Positions 53,696 through 63,954 of a stretch of DNA of 64,000 nt are shown here, piece after piece. Under the pieces are notes generated by a model. The model was not told the origin of the DNA and searched no databases. It worked only from the letters and a program-made list of their open reading frames with translations. The position numbers and the translations under genes are program-made. Position 1 is the first letter of the stretch, and the number at the start of each line of letters is the position of its first letter. Source of the stretch: Plotosus lineatus (Eukaryota; Chordata; Actinopteri; Siluriformes; Plotosidae); the NCBI GenBank assembly GCA_024760905.1, contig CM045731.1, positions 48,226,001 to 48,290,000 of the forward strand. Direction: 5' to 3'.

Positions 53696-55955
53696 AGGTG
53701 AAAGAGTGGTCATTGGTGCAGACTTCAATGGACATGTTGGTGCAGGCAACAGAGGGGACGAGGAAGTGATGGGCAGGTTTGGTATCCAGGACAGGAACAC
53801 AGAAGGACAGATGTTGATCGGTTTTGCAAAAAGGATGGAAATGGCTGTGGTGAATACTTTCTTCCAGAAGAAACAGGAGCATATGGTGACTTATAAAAGC
53901 AGAGGTAGGAGCACACAAGTAGACTATATCTTGTGTAGGCGATGTAATTTGAAGGAAGTCAGTGACTGCAAAGTAGTAGTGGCTGAGAGTGTTGCCAAAC
54001 AGCATAGGATGGCGGTATGCAGGATGACGCTGATGGTGAGGAAGGTGAAGAAGGCAAAGGCAGTGCTTTGGGTGGCCAGGAAGTGCTTCCAAATGACTGG
54101 ACAACTACAGCAAATGTAATCAGGGACACAGGTAGGAGAGTACTTGGTATGTCCTCTGGAAGGAAAGTAGATAAGGAGACCTGGTGGTGGACTGAGGAAG
54201 TGCAGGAGTGTGTACAAAGGAAGAGGTTAGCTAAGAAAAAGTGGGACATTGAGAGGACTGAAGAGAGTAAACAAGAGTACAGGGAGACACAGCGTAAGGT
54301 GAAAGTAGCAGTGGCTAAGGCCAAACAGAGGGCGTATGATGACTTGTATGATAGGTTGGACAGTAAGGAGGGAGAAAATGATCTATACAGGTTGGCACAG
54401 CAGAGAGCTAGAGATGGGAAGGACGTGCAGCAAGTTACATTGATAAAGGACAGAGAGGGAAATGTATTGACTGATGACAGAAGTGTGCTGGGAAGATGGA
54501 ACGAGTACTTTGAAGAGCTGATGAATGAGGAAAATGAGAGAGAAAAAAGAGTAGAAGAGGTGACCATTGAGGAGCAGGATGTAGCAAAGATCAGTAATGG
54601 TGAAGTGAGGAGGGCATTGAAGATGATGAAGAATGGAAAGGCAGTTGGTCCTGATGATATACCTGTGGAGGTATGGAAGTGTCTAGGAGAGGTAGCAGTA
54701 GATTTTCTGACAAGAACATTCAACAAGGTCCTAGAGAGTGAGCAGATGCCGGAGGATTGGAGAAGTGTGCTGGTGCCCATTTTTAAGAACAAGGGAGATG
54801 TACAGAGTTGTGGCAACTACAGAGGGATAAAGTTGATGAGCCATACAATGAAGTTATGGGAAAGAATAGTGGAAGCTAGACTAAGGGCAGAGGTCAGCAT
54901 TTGTGAACAACAGTTTGGTTTCATGCCAAGAAAGAGCACCACAGATGCAGTATTTGCTTTGAAGATGTTAATAGAGAAGTACAGAGAAGGTCAGAAGGAG
55001 CTGCATTGTGCCTTTGTGGATCTGGAGAAAGCATATGACAGGGTGCCGAGAGAAGAACTGTGGTATTGTATGAGGAAGTCTGGAGTGGCAGAGAAGTGCC
55101 CCTTCTTGTTTGCTATGGTGATGGACAGGCTGACAGACGAGGTTAGACAAGAATCTCCATGGACTATGATGTTTGCAGATGACATTGTGATCTGTAGTGA
55201 GAGCAGAGAACAAGTGGAGTAAAATCTAGAGAGGTGGAGGTATGCCCTGGAAAGGAGGGAAATGAAGGTTAGCCTCAATAAGACAGAATACATGTGTTGA
55301 ACGACAAGGACCCAAGAGGAACGGTGAGGTTACAGGGAGCAGAGATAAAGAAGATGGAGGACTTTAAGTACATAGGCGCAACAATCCAGAGCAATGGAGA
55401 GTGTGGAAAAGAGGTGAAGAAGCGTGTGCAGGCATGTTGGAATGGATGGAGAAAAGTGTCCGGTGTGATGTGTGATAGGAGAGTATCGGCAAGAATGAAG
55501 GGAAAAGTGTACAAGACGGTGATAAGGCCAGCGATGTTGTATGGATTAGAAACCGTGGCACTGGGGAAAAGACAGGAGGCAGAGCTGGAGGTAGCAGAGA
55601 TGAAAATGTTGAGGTTCTCTTTGGGAGTAACGAGGATGGATAGGATCAGGAATGAGTACATCAGAGGGACAGCACATGTTAGATGTTTTGGAGACAAAGT
55701 CAGAGAGGCTAGATTGAGATGGTTTGGACATGTACAGAAGAGGGATAGTGAGTATATTGGTAGTAGGATGCTGAGGTTGGAACGACCAGGCAGAAGGCCC
55801 AGAGGAAGACCAAAGAGAAGATTTATGGATGTGGTGAAGGCAGACATGAAGGTAGTTGGAGTAAGAGTAGAAGATGCAGAAGATAGAGTGAGATGGAGGC
55901 AGATGCTGTGGCGACCCCTGAAGGGAACAGCCGAAAGGAAAAGAAGAAGATATAT
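53696..55955 (+). mobile_element. RTE-like LINE, long 5'-truncated copy
   Basis: Same family as 2593-5505. It starts inside the endonuclease ('GERVVIGADFNGHVGAG') and runs through a linker and RT ('NYRGIKLMSHTMKLWER', 'DLEKAYDRVPREELWY', 'MMFADDIVICSESREQ') to the C-terminal part ('RWFGHVQKRDSEYIG'). A frameshift near 54020-54100 joins the endonuclease to the RT frame. A deletion of about 40 codons near 55097 removes the stretch between the KSGVAEK and PFLFA motifs. A stop follows at about 55220. It therefore cannot make an active enzyme, although its ADD catalytic motif is intact. It ends in 'gaaaagaagaag'. Confidence 0.93.
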
Positions 55956-56429
55956 ATGCTGTACTGTATAATGTTTATATTTTATCATCAATAAATATCA
56001 CCGTAAAAATTTAAAAGTTTTTCTGAATCATTACTACATTTTACTACATTAATATTAATGAGTAAGACTGTCTATAGAACGTGTTTAAGAAGCATTTATT
56101 TTAGCGCATGTCATAGATACATGGTATTTTACTTCCGGTTGATCATTTGCGCATGTCATAAGATACATGGGGTTTTACTTCCAGGTACAGAACTCGCAGA
56201 TTATCTTCATTCGCGGAGGGGCCGGAACCGAACCCCCACAAATAACGAGGGCTTACTGTACCATCGAGCATCCAGGACGAGCTGAACCCCTGGTAGCTCG
56301 ATGCTACTGAAACCAGGATAAGCTATGCCTGTGATGAGCCTGTAGGTTCTGATTATAAAAGCCCATTAGACTTTAACTTTTTTTTTAAACACAATAATAA
56401 ACATGCACTGTCCCAACTTTTGTTGGATG

Positions 56430-56775
56430 TGTCACCCACCCATTTGCCAAACCACTTCAACCTATTAAGTTCAAGGGGAAGATGGAGCCTATCTTAGTCA
56501 ACACTGGACGAAGGCCACTTAACCCGAATATACACTCAACCACTCACTCACACACACACACACACACATACACACACACACACACACACACATACACACT
56601 CAAACAAGGGGCAATTTTCAACAGCCAGTTAGCCTAATATATGTCTTTGGACTATTGGAGGAAACCCAATTGGAGAACACAGAGGAAACCCATACGAGCA
56701 TGGAGAGAACATGCATACTCCACATAGAAACCCCCAAGCCTGGTAATCGAAGCCAGGAATTTGATAACCACTACT
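56430..56775 (-). repeat. SINE-A copy with interrupted CA run
   Basis: Tail 'ccaaaccacttcaacctattaag' through a CA run (56542-56593) to the head 'tttgataaccactactc'. Confidence 0.8.
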
Positions 56776-57441
56776 CTTATTTATTTATTTATTTTTCGGA
56801 TAATATCCCAACTTTTCTGGAAACTTGATAATTAGATTATCAATAATAGTGAGTATAAGATGAAAATGAAGATCTCTTTTAAAGATGTTTCGTTATTTTT
56901 AGCTATACAGATACAGAGAAATACTCAGAGATATGTGTGCAAGAAACTGGAACAGGAACTGCCCTGTAAGTGTTTTAAAAGTGATAATGATTTGTTGCTT
57001 TTTTGTATAAGTTCCTCTTACATTAGAGACTGAACGGTGAGAAAACAAATAAACACGTAGCATTAAAAATAAGATTAAATATATGTATATAAATTGGCAT
57101 GGATTTGAAAATGATGGCATGGTTTTGAGTTATATTTCATAATGAGTTTATATGCTCTAGATACAGTACATACATTGAAGTGAAATACAGTCATTCTCAC
57201 TCATAGTAGTATTGTCCATATTATGAAATAAATATTTAATAAATATTTACTATTTTTAAATATTATCCAAAAGCAGCCAATTATCCGTCAATCAATCAAT
57301 GAGATCAATATGGCTATTATCAAACTATGCTTTAGTTATAATATATTTAACACAACTTTCAAAAACTGTCATTATTATTGTCATGTAAGTAATTATTATT
57401 GCCAAACGTGGCCTGGTTAAGTTGTAGTTTATCATGTTTAC
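56776..57441. other. Putative first intron of the formin gene
   Basis: AT-rich. Nothing recognised. Confidence 0.4.
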
Positions 57442-57456
57442 CTGAGGGAAGTCCAT
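57442..57456 (-). CDS. Tentative start codon exon of the formin gene
   Basis: An ATG in a favourable context (A at -3, G at +4: 'aaagATGg') opens 'MDFPQ' before a GTAAAC donor, in phase 0 with both 51169-51201 and 48894-49019. A longer open frame through the same DNA ('MEYMSLKKAEVVNLLAF...') uses another phase and would hit a stop after splicing to either exon, so I prefer the short one. Other 5' exons may lie further right. Confidence 0.3.
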
Positions 57457-57949
57457 CTTTGTGTCGTTCGTGCCTTGAGAAATGACTACACAAGTAAGAA
57501 ATGATGAAAGCCAGTAAGTTGACGACTTCAGCCTTCTTCAGTGACATATATTCCATATAGAGGAAGCAAGGTGTGTATCCTCTCACTCAGCACATCCACC
57601 CACCCACCCTCTCATAACCACCAGTAGCTGACTGTGTGTACGGTAGTATGGACCGATTCAATAGATTTGCACTATACAGAGGCTAAAAAAAGAAAACGTG
57701 GATGGATTTTTTTGACAAGTCCTAAGATGTCCCTGTGGTGGTGGAGGGGTAAGCAGGGGCAAGTTGTTACATGTTGTTCACCTGCCCTTAGATTTCTTGG
57801 GCTTCAGACATAACAGTGAGATTCCAAAGAAAGGAATGTCTCACATGTGTGTATTTTATTAATTATTCTACTTTTCTGGTATTTTACGAAATAACTGGTT
57901 ATGTACAATCAATCAGTCAATCACAGTGGCTACAGCCGAGCTACATGCC
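57457..57949. other. Possible 5' untranslated or promoter region
   Basis: If the start above is right, transcription begins here or further right. No TATA box or CpG island is evident. Confidence 0.3.
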
Positions 57950-57989
57950 AGGCGCTCCATAGGATTTTGCTGTTCTTGTACTTTCCATA

Positions 57990-58268
57990 GCGTGCAACCC
58001 TACAATGTGAAGACAGAACTGATAGGGTCTCAACTCCACACATCGCCATCAGAAACATGCTGACAGCTATGTAGCTACTCTTGTCAAAAGTCAGCAATAG
58101 TTCTTTCATGTGAACCTCATACTACAGACATCGAGAGACGTGGACAGCCTTTGATAAACCAGTTAGCTACACTGGGGGGACAGTGGCAATCTTGTTGAGA
58201 GTTAGGGCTTGAACCCGCAACCTTAGGATCAGTGATCCAGCCGACCTTACCACCAGGCCATCACTGCC
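57990..58268 (-). repeat. SINE-D copy, tail decayed
   Basis: 'gaaacatgctgacagctatgtagctactc' to the head 'taccaccaggccatcactgccc'. The tail does not match either common type clearly. Confidence 0.85.
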
Positions 58269-58270
58269 CA

Positions 58271-58575
58271 ATGAAGTCAGAGTATTGGTTCGCACATCCA
58301 CTCTCAGCAAGAAGGTTGTGGGTTTGAGTCCCGGGCTCGTTTAGGATGTATCTGTGCGGAATTTCAGTGCGAAAGGTTTCCTCATACTTGCATGGGCTTC
58401 CTCTGGATATGCTGGTTTTCTCCCACAGTCCAAACAGATGCACATTTGATTAACTTACTGCACCCCTTGGTGTAAGTGCGTATCGGTCTGTAAGTGTTGC
58501 CCTGTGATGGTCTGGACCGGGTGTGCCCTGTTTTCGCCCAGTGTTAACTGAGCCTCCCCCACCACAACTGTAATA
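58271..58575 (+). repeat. SINE-A copy
   Basis: Head end 'ctctcagcaagaaggttgtgggtttgagtccc', body with 'cccacagtccaaacagatgcac', tail truncated at 'ccacaactgtaatagg'. Confidence 0.82.
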
Positions 58576-58599
58576 GGTTTATGTTGCCCCTATGTGCAG

Positions 58600-58941
58600 T
58601 GAGGAGAATGGTTGAAGACGTCAGCATGTGTGCTTCACAACAAGAAGGTCCTGGGGTCGAGTCCCGGGGGAATTTCTGTGTGTAGTATCAATGTTTTCTA
58701 TGTGCTTGTGAGGGTTTCTTCTGTGGACTCTGGTTTTCTCCAGCAGTCCAAGCATATGCACATTAGGCATATTCCAGATTGCCCCTGGCTGTGGCTGTGA
58801 GTGTGAATAGTTGTGTTTGTGTGTGTGTGTGTGTTGCCCTGTGATGGTCTCGAGAGTTGTTCAGGGTGTAGTGAGATAGCTTCGAGCTTCCCCTCAACTG
58901 TAATACCTTCGGAATAAGGACTTCAGTAAATGAGTGATGAG
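58600..58941 (+). repeat. SINE-A copy
   Basis: Second copy in direct orientation right after the previous one. 'cttcacaacaagaaggtcctggggtcgagtccc' to 'gaataaggacttcagtaaatgagtgatg', with a short GT run (58818-58834). Confidence 0.85.
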
Positions 58942-59344
58942 TGCTGCTAATTTTATCCATAAGATGGCGCTGTTGCACAACATTCTCTGCATTTTTCCCC
59001 CCCCTTAATTTTTACATAATGCTCTTTGCTCTTATTGGTAATAAGGAGGTAGTACTTATGTTCAAAGAAGCTAGAGTGCATGTTTTTCAATAATTTAAAG
59101 TAGTTAAAAGGGTTTTTTTTTTTAATTACACCCTTTAATAAAGCATCTTCCTCTTATGTCCTGTAATGTAAATCAATTTATTCAGAGATAAACAAATACA
59201 AATAATTATTCAAAAAAAAAAAAAACACATGTGCCAAAATTAAAAGCACTCTTTAAAGTTATACTAAATAGAATATAAAGTAACTGAAGCATGTTTGCTA
59301 TTTAATTATTGTTGTTATTTGTAGTAGTGTTATCATTATGCATT
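58942..59344. other. Flanking sequence
   Basis: Nothing recognised. T and A runs near 59113 and 59213. Confidence 0.4.
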
Positions 59345-59662
59345 GATTTATTAATTCTCTAAGCTGGTCTAATTAGGGAGCGATCTCAGCCACAGGCAGG
59401 GTACTCCCTGAACATCTCTCCAGACCATCACAGGGCCAACACAGACACAGCATTCACTCATTTTCAAATCTAGGGGCAATTGGAACAGCCAATCAGCCTA
59501 CTGTGTATGTTTTTGGACTGTAGGAAGAAACCAGCGTACCTGGAGGAAACCACACAAGCACAAACATGCAAACCCAACACAGTTGGGAAGCTCGGGAATC
59601 ATACTCAGGCCTTTTTGCTCTGAGGCAGACGTGCTAACCACTACGCCACCGTCACATCTATT
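59345..59662 (-). repeat. SINE-A copy
   Basis: Tail 'aagctggtctaattagggagc' to the head 'gaggcagacgtgctaaccactacgccaccgtc'. An (ATT)(GTT) stretch follows at 59660-59712. Confidence 0.88.
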
Positions 59663-59712
59663 ATTATTATTATTGTTGTTGTTGTTGTTGCTGTTGTTGT
59701 TGTGATTATTAT

Positions 59713-60002
59713 TTCAGTTGATTGGTTTATTCCAAACCTTCCTGACTGATTCGACCTACAAACATGAAGTGACAAAGAGGCCAAAGTCCCCTAGTTATCT
59801 ATTAACTTGAGAAAAATACAAATCAAATAAGGGGAAATTGTGTTGTCCTTTAAATCAGCGAGTGGTTACCAAAATAAATAAATAAATAAACGTTGTTTAA
59901 AGAAAATGCACCTTTCTACTGTTAGGGAATTTCTTTCAAAAGAAAAAAAAAGTGTACATGACCTGGAACTGTTACAAACTTAACTGGAACAAGAGAACCA
60001 TT
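59713..60002. other. Flanking sequence
   Basis: Nothing recognised. Confidence 0.35.
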
Positions 60003-60262
60003 GAAATGGTAAGCAGGACTGCCTCACAACAAGGTCCTGGGTTTGACTCCCATTGTCGGCAAAGGTATTTCTGTGTGGAGTTTCCATGTTCTCCTAGTGT
60101 TTGTGTAGATTTCCACCTGGTACTCCTGTTTCCTCCACAGACATGCACATTAGGTCTATTGGCTGGTCCACGTTGCCCATTGATGTGAGTACGAGTGGGA
60201 ATGGTCGTATATGGGTGGTGGTCCTGCAATACACTGGCAAGCTGTCTAGTATTTTTCCCCCC
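60003..60262 (+). repeat. SINE-A copy, tail missing
   Basis: 'taagcaggactgcctcacaacaaggtcctgggtttgactcc' to 'gtggtcctgcaatacactggcaagctg'. Confidence 0.82.
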
Positions 60263-60321
60263 AAAGAGACTAATACAATATTTTCTATGTACTCAGTCAC
60301 ATTGTAACATAAGTCAAAATG

Positions 60322-60998
60322 CTTGATACTACTGAAACCGCGATGAGGCTAGAGCCAATCTCAGTCAACATGGGTACCCACCAAACTGTTTGCCAGAACA
60401 ATACAGGGCCAACACACATCTTCTTCTTTCTTCTTTTCCTTTCGACTTTTTCCCTTTTTCAGGGGTCGCCACTGCGAATCATCGGCTTCGCACATTTGAT
60501 TTAGCTTAGGTTTTTACGTCGGATGCCAATCCTGACACAACCCTTTAGCTAGGGACGGAAACATGCTGACGGCTTTGTAGCTAGTCTTTACGAAAGTCAG
60601 CAATGGTTCTTTTACATGAACCTCTCACCATAGACAGTGAGAGACATGGCCCGTCTTTGATAACCCAGTTAGCTGCACGGGGGGGACAGTGACAACCTTG
60701 TGGAGAGTGAGACGTGAATCCCCAACCCTAGGATTAGCGATCCAGCGCCCTATACCACTAGGCCACCACTGCCCCAATGTTGGCAGGGACACATATTCAC
60801 ACTTATACAGGAGACTAACTAAAAAAGGTTTATGTGCATGTCTTTTGACTGTGGGGCGAAACCGGCATACCCAGAGGAAACCCAAACCGGCACAGAGAGA
60901 GGTGTAAATTCTATGCCCTTGCCAAGCTCGGGATTCAAAACTCTGGACCTTCTTTCTGTGAGGCAGATGTGTTAAGCAATACATCACCTAGCTGCCTT
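60322..60998 (-). repeat. SINE-A copy split by SINE-D
   Basis: Tail part 60322-60418 ('gatgaggctagagccaatctcagtc') and the rest 60777-60998 ('acacatattcacacttatac' to 'gtgaggcagatgtgttaagcaatacatcacc'). Confidence 0.85.
60419..60776 (-). repeat. SINE-D copy, tail type 2
   Basis: Best example of the LINE-like tail: 'cttcttttcctttcgacttt' and 'aggggtcgccactgcgaatc'. The body and intact head end in 'ccactaggccaccactgcccc'. Nested in SINE-A. Confidence 0.94.
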
Positions 60999-61311
60999 TT
61001 TTCATCCTGTTCGAATGAATTTTATTTTTAGAAAGCGCTTAACAATTGTTGCAAGTTAGATGGCAAAGAAAAAAATTTCCTGACTCAATATGAAAATGAA
61101 ACTTAAACCTGAATCTGTTCCCTTCTGGGTAATTGTACAAATCATAATTCATTCTTTAATACAGGTGTCCAAGTAAAGGAAAGCAGTGATTGGGGTGCGG
61201 GAAACTGATAACAAGAGTCATGGATGAACCTTGCATTGTTATTGGAAGAAAGCTGAAGTTAAAAGATTAAAAAAAGGAAAATAAATTACAACCAGCCATT
61301 GTTCACTCACT
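60999..61311. other. Flanking sequence
   Basis: Nothing recognised. Confidence 0.35.
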
Positions 61312-61648
61312 CTCTCACTCTCTTTTCCTGAATTGCTTAATGCTACTATGGTCGCTGGGAGAGCCGGAATTTATCTCAGCCGACACTTGGCGAATTTGTG
61401 CCATCGCAGGGCCAATAGCCATACATGCAACCAATCACTCTCACAGCTGAGGGCAATTTGGAACAGCTTTATGTGTATATCTTTGGACTGTCGGAGAAAA
61501 CCAACATACCCAGAAGAAACCCAAGCAAGCACAAGGCGAACATGAAAACTCCATACAGAATGGTTCTTGCCAAGACCATTACCCGAACCCAGGACCTTCT
61601 TGCTATGAGGTGGATGTGCTGACCACGACTCTGGGATCGCCGTAGGTC
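61312..61648 (-). repeat. SINE-A copy
   Basis: Tail 'ctgaattgcttaatgctactatgg' to the head 'ttgctatgaggtggatgtgctgaccacgac'. Confidence 0.88.
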
Positions 61649-61792
61649 AAATTCATTCTATGGTATTAGTTGCTCCATAAATAATTTCCAGTCTCAGATC
61701 TATGGTGATCATTTAGCCTTGTGAGGAATATCAAGAAAGATCTCATGCTGTCCATACAATTGAGCTTTTTTCGGTAGTACTGGACTGGACAT

Positions 61793-62115
61793 GGGGTGGC
61801 ATGGTGGTATAGTGGTTAGTACGTCTGCCTCACAGCAAGAAGATCCTGGGTTTGAGTCCTTGAGCATTTTTGTGTAGGGTTTTGCATGTTCACCCTGCGC
61901 TTATGTGGGTTCTCACCAGATACTATAGTTTCCAATGACAATCCAAGAACATGCGCATTAAGGTAAATCCTGTTCCACATTGCCCCTAGTTGGGTGCTTG
62001 AGTGGGAATGGCTGTGTGTGGGTGTTGCCCTGCAATGGACCCACTTTTGCATAGTGAGTGCAAAGGTTCCAGCCTCCCTGTGACTATAATAGGATTGCTC
62101 ATTCAGAATATGAAT
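61793..62115 (+). repeat. SINE-A copy, complete
   Basis: Head 'ggggtggcatggtggtatagtggttagtacg', B box GGTTTGAGTCC, tail to 'aggattgctcattcagaatatgaa'. Confidence 0.9.
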
Positions 62116-62759
62116 TTTCCCATGACCTTTGGTTATGTGTGAGTACCTATATGTGGCTATTTGGGAAATCCTCAATATAAAACTATACTGGATTGTTGTT
62201 TTTTTTTCTGATGAAGGTAATGTGTGGGGAAAACAAGAAAACCACCAGTTCTGTTTCCAAATGGAAGTCAAATACTCAGTGATGACGTGCCCCTGACAGT
62301 AAGTTATTCAAATGGGAAGTAGGACTTTTCATCACTCTTTGTCGTCATTATTTCAGCCAACGCCAAACGACTATGTGATAGGCTAATTAGTTTAAAAACT
62401 ATATGTAATTTATTTACTGATCGATTGATTGACGGATGGATTAAGTGATTGATTAAAACAATTTTAAAACAAGCTTAAGCCTTAAGTGAATTTTAAGGTG
62501 CTCATTAAAAACGATTGACCGTTTTTGTCTGCCCTCAAAAGTACTCATGCATGAAGCCTGTCTGAACTTCCTCATCGGGCTGGGAACTTCCCTACTGCTT
62601 CATTAAAAACAACACAGCAATTACAGCCCGACTGATTGTTCAGAATGTTCACAAAATTGCGATTCATCCCTTGGTGAATATACGGTTTATGACAGGGTCA
62701 GTAAGCAAATGTACTAAAAGTGAGTCCCATGATAACATTACAACATGATCACTTGATAT
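62116..62759. other. Flanking sequence
   Basis: Nothing recognised. A 'gattgattgacggatggattaagtgattgatt' internal repetition lies near 62420-62455. Confidence 0.4.
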
Positions 62760-62760
62760 G

Positions 62761-62969
62761 GGCTGGCATGGTGGTGTAGTGGTTAGCATGTCGGCCTCAC
62801 AGTGAGAAGGTCTGGGGTTTGAGTCTTGGTCTCGGCAAGGGTGTTTATGTATGGAGTTTGCATGCTCTTCCTGTGAATGCATGGGTTTCATATATGTACT
62901 CCTGTTTCCACCGATAGTCCAAATACATGTACATTAGGTTTTTTGGCATAGGTGTGAATGTTAGTGTAA

Positions 62970-63006
<37 letters not shown>

Positions 63007-63330
63007 GACCATGTGATAGTCTGGTGAACTGTACATTACATTTACATCATTTGGTAGACACTGTTATCCAGAACGACTTACAATTTTCATTTTTTATACA
63101 ACTGAGCAATTGAGGATTGTGGGCCTTGCTCAGGGGCCCAGCACTGGTGATAGTGGGGATTGAACCGCAGACCTTCAGATCAGTAACACATTAGCTTAAC
63201 CATTAAGTCACCACTGAACCAACACCTGTTCAAAGTGTATAACGCATTCACCCAGTATCGACTAAGATAGGCTCCAGCCTCTCTGAGATCCTAATACTAC
63301 AGTATTAAGCAGGTTTAGCAAATAGGTAAG
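62761..63330 (+). repeat. SINE-A copy with GT run and nested SINE-C
   Basis: Head 'ggctggcatggtggtgtagtggttagcatg' and body, a GT run (62971-63004), break at 63032, and the tail resuming at 63230 ('tcaaagtgtataacgcattcaccc') to 'gcaggtttagcaaatagg'. Confidence 0.9.
63033..63229 (-). repeat. SINE-C copy nested in SINE-A
   Basis: 'acattacatttacatcatttggtagacactgttatccag'-type 3' end, 'gggccttgctcaggggccc', and the head ending 'taaccattaagtcaccactg'. Confidence 0.9.
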
Positions 63331-63411
63331 TGCCATGATATGATATGACTTCATTACGTTTTTTTCTGAAGTTTTCATTTTTTATTATGAAGTTTTCTTA
63401 TTTAGAATAAT

Positions 63412-63722
63412 CTATTCATTCATCTATTTGCCAAACCACTGGATCCTACTAGGGTCATAAGGAGGCTGGTGCCTATCTCAGCTGACTCCGGGCAAGGCAA
63501 GCAGGGTACCCCTGAACGGCTCGTCAGTCATTGCAAAGACAACACACTCATAGTGGGGGCAATTTGGAATAGCCAATTATACTTATGGTTATGTCCTGGG
63601 ACTGTCGGAGGAAATCGGTGTACCTGCAACAAATCCACACAAGCAAGAAGAGAGCCGGAGCTGGATCCAAAACTCGAAACCAGGACCTTTTTGCTGTGAG
63701 ATGGATGTGCTAACCACTCCTC
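63412..63722 (-). repeat. SINE-A copy
   Basis: Tail 'ccactggatcctactaggg' to the head 'tttgctgtgagatggatgtgctaaccactcc'. Confidence 0.9.
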
Positions 63723-63845
63723 CAGAGTTCCACCTGTGTTCGTAAAGTATCCGTCCTGAAATATCCCCGACCAGGGTCACAGCAGTGGTGGAGGAACACT
63801 GGGAATACTCAGGACACCACAATGGAGGACCATTCATTGGAGGCC

Positions 63846-63859
63846 TACCACACACACCC

Positions 63860-63945
<86 letters not shown>
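63846..63945. repeat. (CA)n microsatellite with ACATAC interruptions
   Basis: About 48 CA units broken at 63863-63872 and 63914-63918. No SINE context is visible on the left side. Confidence 0.95.

Positions 63946-63954
<9 letters not shown>

Larger units (their letters stand above)
52175..56258. mobile_element. Tigger-like element with nested LINE and foldback
   Basis: The end inverted repeats are 'CAGTAGGCCCTTGACTATTC' at left and, in reverse, 'CAGTAAGCCCTCGTTATTTG' at right, each flanked by TA (52173-52174, 56259-56260). The original element occupies about 52175-52690 and 55956-56258. A LINE foldback (52736-53695) and an RTE-like LINE (53696-55955) lie inside it. Near 52383 a short frame starting 'MVPLKRCASSLAKR' may be a transposase remnant. 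Confidence 0.85.
6430..57456 (-). other. Formin gene with two PH-like domains (gene span, 3' end off window)
   Basis: Formins nucleate and elongate unbranched actin filaments: FH1 recruits profilin-actin and the FH2 dimer rides the barbed end. Here twelve exons join into 587 codons with consistent phases. Approximate residues: 17-58 helical N-terminus, 65-155 first PH-like domain, 171-290 second PH-like domain, 335-412 proline-rich FH1, 424-587 FH2 up to the knob. No GTPase-binding/DID region precedes FH1, so Rho-type autoinhibition of the DIAPH kind is not evident. PH-like domains suggest membrane recruitment instead. Introns range from about 160 bp to about 17 kb and contain nearly all repeats in the window. 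The alternatives (DIAPH, DAAM, FMNL, FHOD, INF2, FHDC1, FMN, delphilin) lack this layout. Ten exons are well supported; the two 5' exons are tentative. Confidence 0.88.

Noticed and set aside
53959..54816. 285-codon minus-strand frame
   Set aside because: Antisense of the RTE-like LINE at 53696-55955.
57359..57586. 75-codon minus-strand frame starting 'MRGYTPCF', including 'MEYMSLKKAEVV', as the formin first exon
   Set aside because: After the GTAAAC donor its phase leads to a stop in both candidate following exons. No other support.
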